In this document: piece by piece, positions 60,011-64,000 of the stretch
How positions within the stretch are numbered: the first letter of the stretch is position 1
Layout: each line of letters begins with the position of its first letter
From: Nageia nagi
Taxonomy: Eukaryota; Pinophyta
Length of the DNA: 64,000 nucleotides
Assembly (NCBI GenBank): GCA_050084985.1
Contig: JBITNC010000001.1
Coordinates: 111,910,001-111,974,000, forward strand
Direction: 5' to 3'
Translations under genes and position numbers: made by a program
The notes under the pieces: model-generated
Databases searched by the model: none
What the model saw: only the letters and a program-made list of their open reading frames with translations
Told to the model about the DNA's origin: nothing

Positions 60011-60569
60011 ATTAAAGATTCAATTAGATCTCACATAATACCATCCAAACTCTTATGTTGTGAATGCAACCCCATATTCTCTATAACCTCTTTAGAACTA
60101 TAAGAATAAAGGAATTTATTTTAGCCATGTATAACAATATTAAGAGAAATAAACATAATAAACCTATTCTTATAGTAAATTTATTTACTTATATATTTTC
60201 TATAACCTATATAAAATGGAAAAATACCTCAATACCTTCATAGGAACCTTATTATTTGATTTATTTTTCAAATGATGATCAAATTTCCAACATGATTCAG
60301 CATATTTTGGGCAAGCTTCAAGATTTTCATATTCTATCTAACATAAAATACAATAATTTTTGCATGCATATATTAGTACATAATTTAATCTTAATATATT
60401 TAGCATTTTATTTGTTGCATATGAGTACTCTAGAATTCTATTACCGATTGGAAGCATATCTCTTAGCAATTCTACTAAATTACTAGAGCTTCTATGTAAC
60501 TAACCTTGTTTAGCTTTGAAATGATATTATTTAGCTATTTTCAATAATATTATGTACTTTATACAACCT

Positions 60570-61000
60570 ATGCATAATGGTTATTTACCAACATCTTGGA
60601 CAAACCTATGAAATTCATCATAAGCATATTCAAACTAAATATCATTATCTTGTAGTTCTTGTAGACTCTTTGAGTAATTGATATTTTCCATTCCAACGAT
60701 ATCATCTTGTACACTCTCCATAATTGAACACACATCCATGGTGGTGCACATGTCTGATGCATTTTGGTCATAAGTAGATGTTTCTTCTCCATGCAAATAA
60801 AAAATGTTATATGTCATGTCAAATCCATGACAAAATAAGTGCTCATGAACCTCCTCAAAACTATTAAATTAATATTTTTGTACCTTCAACATGGACATAT
60901 AATTATTTTAGGACCCATCAAATTTTTTTGCAAATGTAATGAATTTACAAACCCCATAAAAAATATTTCTCACTATTTCTAGTTGCATGTAATCATGCTT
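60570..61000 (-). pseudogene. CACTA transposase-associated N-terminal domain
   Basis: The minus strand from about 60955 reads FVTFAKKFDGS, then EEVHEHLFCHGFDMTYNIFY and LHGEETST. This is the pattern of the transposase-associated zinc-binding domain (x-H-L-x-x-x-G-F-x-x-x-Y-x-x-W-x-x-H-G-E). An acidic linker follows (60817-60640 open frame). It probably contributes to DNA binding. Confidence 0.7.
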
Positions 61001-61265
61001 TATCCATAATGCTTGACAAAAAATGTCCTTAAAATAGCCACAACATAGATAGGGTCAAAGTTAAACTTGGTCCATTTCAAAAACAATAATTTTCTTTTAC
61101 ATAAAAAAAGGATTTTTAGAGTGTATTATCTACCAATGATGGTACTAATAATATTAAACTATTTTATCTAATGAAGCATTTGGAATCAAAGCCAATACAC
61201 TCATAGAATTGAAATCAAGTAATATGCTCTTTTTTAGCATGATTTGCTTTGCATGATACAAATAA

Positions 61266-61539
61266 TTTCATGGTTTGTAATGATTATAGGATGAAAAAAA
61301 ATGGACTTTTTGGAAATGTAGTTAACCTTGACTTATCTAACTCAAGGTGGTTTGAATAGGTTATCCTAGGGGAAATACATCCAACCTTTATATCTTATTA
61401 TATTTATTACGAAGGTAATACAACATATCATTTAATTTCTTTGTTACAAAATAGAAGATGTTGTGGGTTCCTTCATTGCTTGGTTGGTATCATAACAATT
61501 TCATGGGATGCAATGATTGTAATATATGCACAAAATGGG

Positions 61540-61599
<60 letters not shown>

Positions 61600-62475
61600 A
61601 AAAATACATAAAGTGTAGAAATATAAGCCTTATTATGCAATGATGCACCTTAAGAATAATGTAAAAAGATTCAATTATACTATTAAAGTACTACAAGCAT
61701 GTTTTATCTAACTTACCACTTTTGAACTAGTTTTTGACACTTTCTTAAAGTATAGTGTTTCATCATGTACCCAATTTTACACCTTAAAAGTGCATCTATT
61801 TACAATTCTATATAGTCTTTCATATTTATACACATCTTACAATCATAGAATTAATCATAATTATACTTGAATTATTAATGTACTTGACCATATAGGCTAT
61901 CTTGAAGGATCTTTGAACTTGATTGCCAAAATACCCATAAACCTTGAATTGGGTGCATGCATGTGTATACTTGCTACTTGTAAATTAAATATTATTTCTC
62001 ATGCAAGCTATCTTGAGAATCACCTACCAGATATGATATAAAGTATTTTGCTTCATCTATGCCTATGTCTACATGGAAAAATCATTTCATGTCATAACAA
62101 TTTCATGGTCTACAATGATTGTATGGTAAGCACAAACTAGGTTCTCTAATAAAGACCCATAAATGTGTATGCAAAATGAGGAACAATACATAAGGCCTAA
62201 TAAATGTTTGATAAGATGTATGATGCAAATAGTTTTATAATCTATAATGATTGTAGATATACATAAAATGGATTTTCTAGAAAAGGCCCATAGACATGTA
62301 TGTTAAATGTGGAAGGAAATACAAGGCCCAAGATTTATTTGATAAGATATAAAATGTAAATAGTTTCATGGTTTGCAATGATTAAAGGATATACATAAAA
62401 TGGAATTTTTAGAAAATACCAATACATATTTATGCAAAATGTGGAAGAATACACAAGATTTATGTGTAGACCCAA
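61266..62475 (+). repeat. Tandem and dispersed 131-bp repeat family
   Basis: The phrase TTTCATGGTTTGCAATGATT (and variants) starts units at 61266, 61499, 62101, 62233 and 62364. The last three are in tandem at periods of 132 and 131 bp, each containing ATACATAAAATGGA-T-TT-TAGAAAA-GCCCATA-A-type sequence and a GTGGAAGAA-ACA-AAG end. The first two are separate, diverged copies. No coding potential. It looks like a young or local satellite seed. Confidence 0.7.
61541..61597. repeat. (TA)n microsatellite, 57 bp
   Basis: An uninterrupted TA run located inside the 61499 copy of the 131-bp repeat, just after CACAAAATGGGT. It creates a spurious Tyr-Ile open frame. Confidence 0.95.
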
Positions 62476-63540
62476 AATAATGCAATTAATTGTTAACGAC
62501 TGGTTAATTAATGCACTATTGGGCTACTTGTTTATTTTTGATGCATATATCTAAAATATGGTAATAACAAATAACAAAAAAAGACTTTTGTTTAACTAGA
62601 TCGCATATTCATTCCATTAAGAAAAACATACATGAAATATAAGCATATATTCACCCAATTGTTCTTCATTCTCTACTTGTCGATCATTGGCCTTATTGTG
62701 GCATCTACAATATCCTTTAGCCTTGATGATGATCTTCTATTTGATTTTTAATTGATAGAGTCACCTCCTTTGAAGATATTCAATCCCATTTTTGGTTGCC
62801 TTTGATGTCTTTATATAGCAACACTTCTATTATATGATTTGATCCCTAAGTCATGATATGGTTTTCCATTATATGAATTACATAACTTTGGGTATTTTTA
62901 ATCCCTTATTCATATAATACATTATTAAGGATATAAAATGAATTATTTAACAAATAATAATTCATTTTTAGGCATCTACATTTGTCCCTGTTTGGAGGTG
63001 TGATTGAAGCAATGAAATTACATGTCCAAAGAAGTGTAGAAAAAACAAATTTAAGAACTTTGATCAATTTACTGTACTATCCCTTGTTGTTGTTGTTGAT
63101 GATGATGAAGATCTCTTGTTGCCCCCTTTTGACTTGGATGCCCTAGAAAAGGTCCTTGAATTGTGAAACCAAGGCCAAATCTAATGAATTATCTCTCTCT
63201 AAGAATGATGTTATGTGACAGATGGAGATAACTTATGATATGATGTAGCTGGATAGTCCCATATCAAATTTTGGAGATGGAAGATGTTTTTCCCCTTATA
63301 CTACATCAACCATGAATTTAGTTGTTTCATCATTTTTGATACTTAGGAACCATTCACACTTACATTCATTCTTTTAAATAGAGAGGATCTACTTTTATTG
63401 AAATTAAATGGTGATGAAATGGACATTGCTAATGGCTTGGGGAATAGTAAACATCTCATTGATAGCATGGAAATCTATGTATTTACTTCTACTCTTCGAG
63501 ATGTAGAAACATGTAATGAAGTGTAAGTCATAAAAATATA
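62476..63540. other. Stretch without an assignable gene
   Basis: No coding signal. A short (TTG)n(ATG)n run occurs at 63084-63111. A TAGGCATCTACATTTG phrase near 62973 resembles sequence often seen in plant LTR elements, but no LTR pair could be defined. Confidence 0.45.
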
Positions 63541-64000
63541 GTGGATGCATAGTGAGTTATGTTATCCATTGATGATGAATCAATGTCAGCCATCTACTTT
63601 TGGCTACATCATCAATTTATCTTATAAGCAAGTGAACTCTCCATAGCCACATCATTAGCCAATGATGATGATACATTTTATGTCTATGATTAGAAGATAG
63701 TATGCTTTAGATTGATTCAAAGAAAAAACTATGTGGATACATAGCAAGTTGTATCATACATTGGAGATGATCAAATATCAACATCTTGCTCACAGTTGCA
63801 TCATTAATTTATATTTTAAGTGAGTGATCTCTCACTAGACGTGTCATTGGCCATCAATGATCATACATTTTATGTTTATGATTTGAATACATTATGGTTT
63901 GGATTGGTTCAAATAAAAACCATGTAAATACATAGCAACGTGTATTTTCCATTGGAGATGATCTAATATCAACATTTTGCTCATGACTATATCATTGATT
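63541..64000 (+). repeat. 192-bp tandem repeat running off the window end
   Basis: Units start at 63541 (GTGGATGCATAG), 63733 (GTGGATACATAG) and 63924 (GTAAATACATAG), periods 192 and 191 bp. Each contains CATTGGAGATGAT, ATCAACAT-TTGCTCA, GCCACATCATTAGCCA-type and TCATACATTTTATGT blocks. The last unit is cut by the window edge, so the array may continue. Confidence 0.8.

Larger units (their letters stand above)
57990..61000 (-). mobile_element. CACTA (En/Spm) DNA transposon relic
   Basis: The minus strand carries, in order, a transposase-associated N-terminal domain, the TNP2-type Transposase_21 core and a DUF4218-like C-terminal region. This is the domain order of plant CACTA transposases. 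No CACTA terminal repeats were found, so the ends are unknown; 57521-57990 and 61000-61200 show nothing else. Heavily mutated. Confidence 0.8.

Noticed and set aside
61458-61643. Open frame with a Tyr-Ile repeat
   Set aside because: Produced by the TA microsatellite.
61266-64000. CRISPR-like array
   Set aside because: Units of 131 and 192 bp are head-to-tail repeats without short repeats and unique spacers, and the context is a eukaryotic genome.

Overview
This window looks like intergenic DNA from a large, repeat-rich plant nuclear genome. It is very AT-rich and CpG-poor, and it holds one intron-containing plant-type gene among layers of decayed transposable elements: Ty1/copia, Ty3/gypsy chromovirus, L1-type LINE, CACTA and short non-autonomous elements. 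A gymnosperm is my best inference, from the sparse gene content, the age of the repeats and the long LTRs, but no single marker proves it. Nearly every transposon open frame is broken by stops and frameshifts.

Layout. 1.87-21.99 kb is a nest: an old Ty1/copia element (LTRs of about 225 bp at 1869 and 21764) whose gag region is interrupted by a Ty3/gypsy chromovirus (about 2.63-17.14 kb). That chromovirus has unusually long LTRs of about 5 kb, and one LTR is CpG-rich where the other has lost almost every CpG. 22.0-23.9 kb is unassigned. 23.88-29.71 kb is a minus-strand Ty3/gypsy relic with two well-bounded later insertions: a 269-bp miniature LTR retrotransposon (27892-28160, 64-bp LTRs, primer-binding site, TSD TGCAT) and a 518-bp Mutator-like MITE (25580-26097, 9-bp TSD). 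29.7-32.7 kb is unassigned.

32.73-33.82 kb (minus strand) carries the only gene that looks intact: a three-exon, 305-residue 2-oxoglutarate/Fe(II)-dependent dioxygenase with all catalytic residues. About 0.65 kb upstream lies the remnant of a second copy, consisting of a piece of the last exon joined almost directly to promoter-like sequence, which suggests a tandem duplication that later collapsed. 34.8-43.0 kb is AT-rich repeat debris, including a second copy of the MITE family. 43.03-46.92 kb is a third Ty3/gypsy relic with a primer-binding site. 47.40-53.57 kb is an L1-type LINE bounded by a perfect 15-bp target-site duplication; a solo-LTR-like insertion interrupts its endonuclease. 54.7-57.5 kb holds a direct-repeat pair flanking a third MITE-family copy. 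58.0-61.0 kb is a minus-strand CACTA (En/Spm) transposase relic. 61.2-64.0 kb contains tandem repeats of about 131 bp and 192 bp and a (TA)n microsatellite.

The mobile elements are not a cooperating system. Their value is as a stratigraphy of insertions, several of which can be delimited to the base because target-site duplications or the interrupted host reading frame confirm the join. All alignments here were made by eye; percentages and counts are manual estimates.
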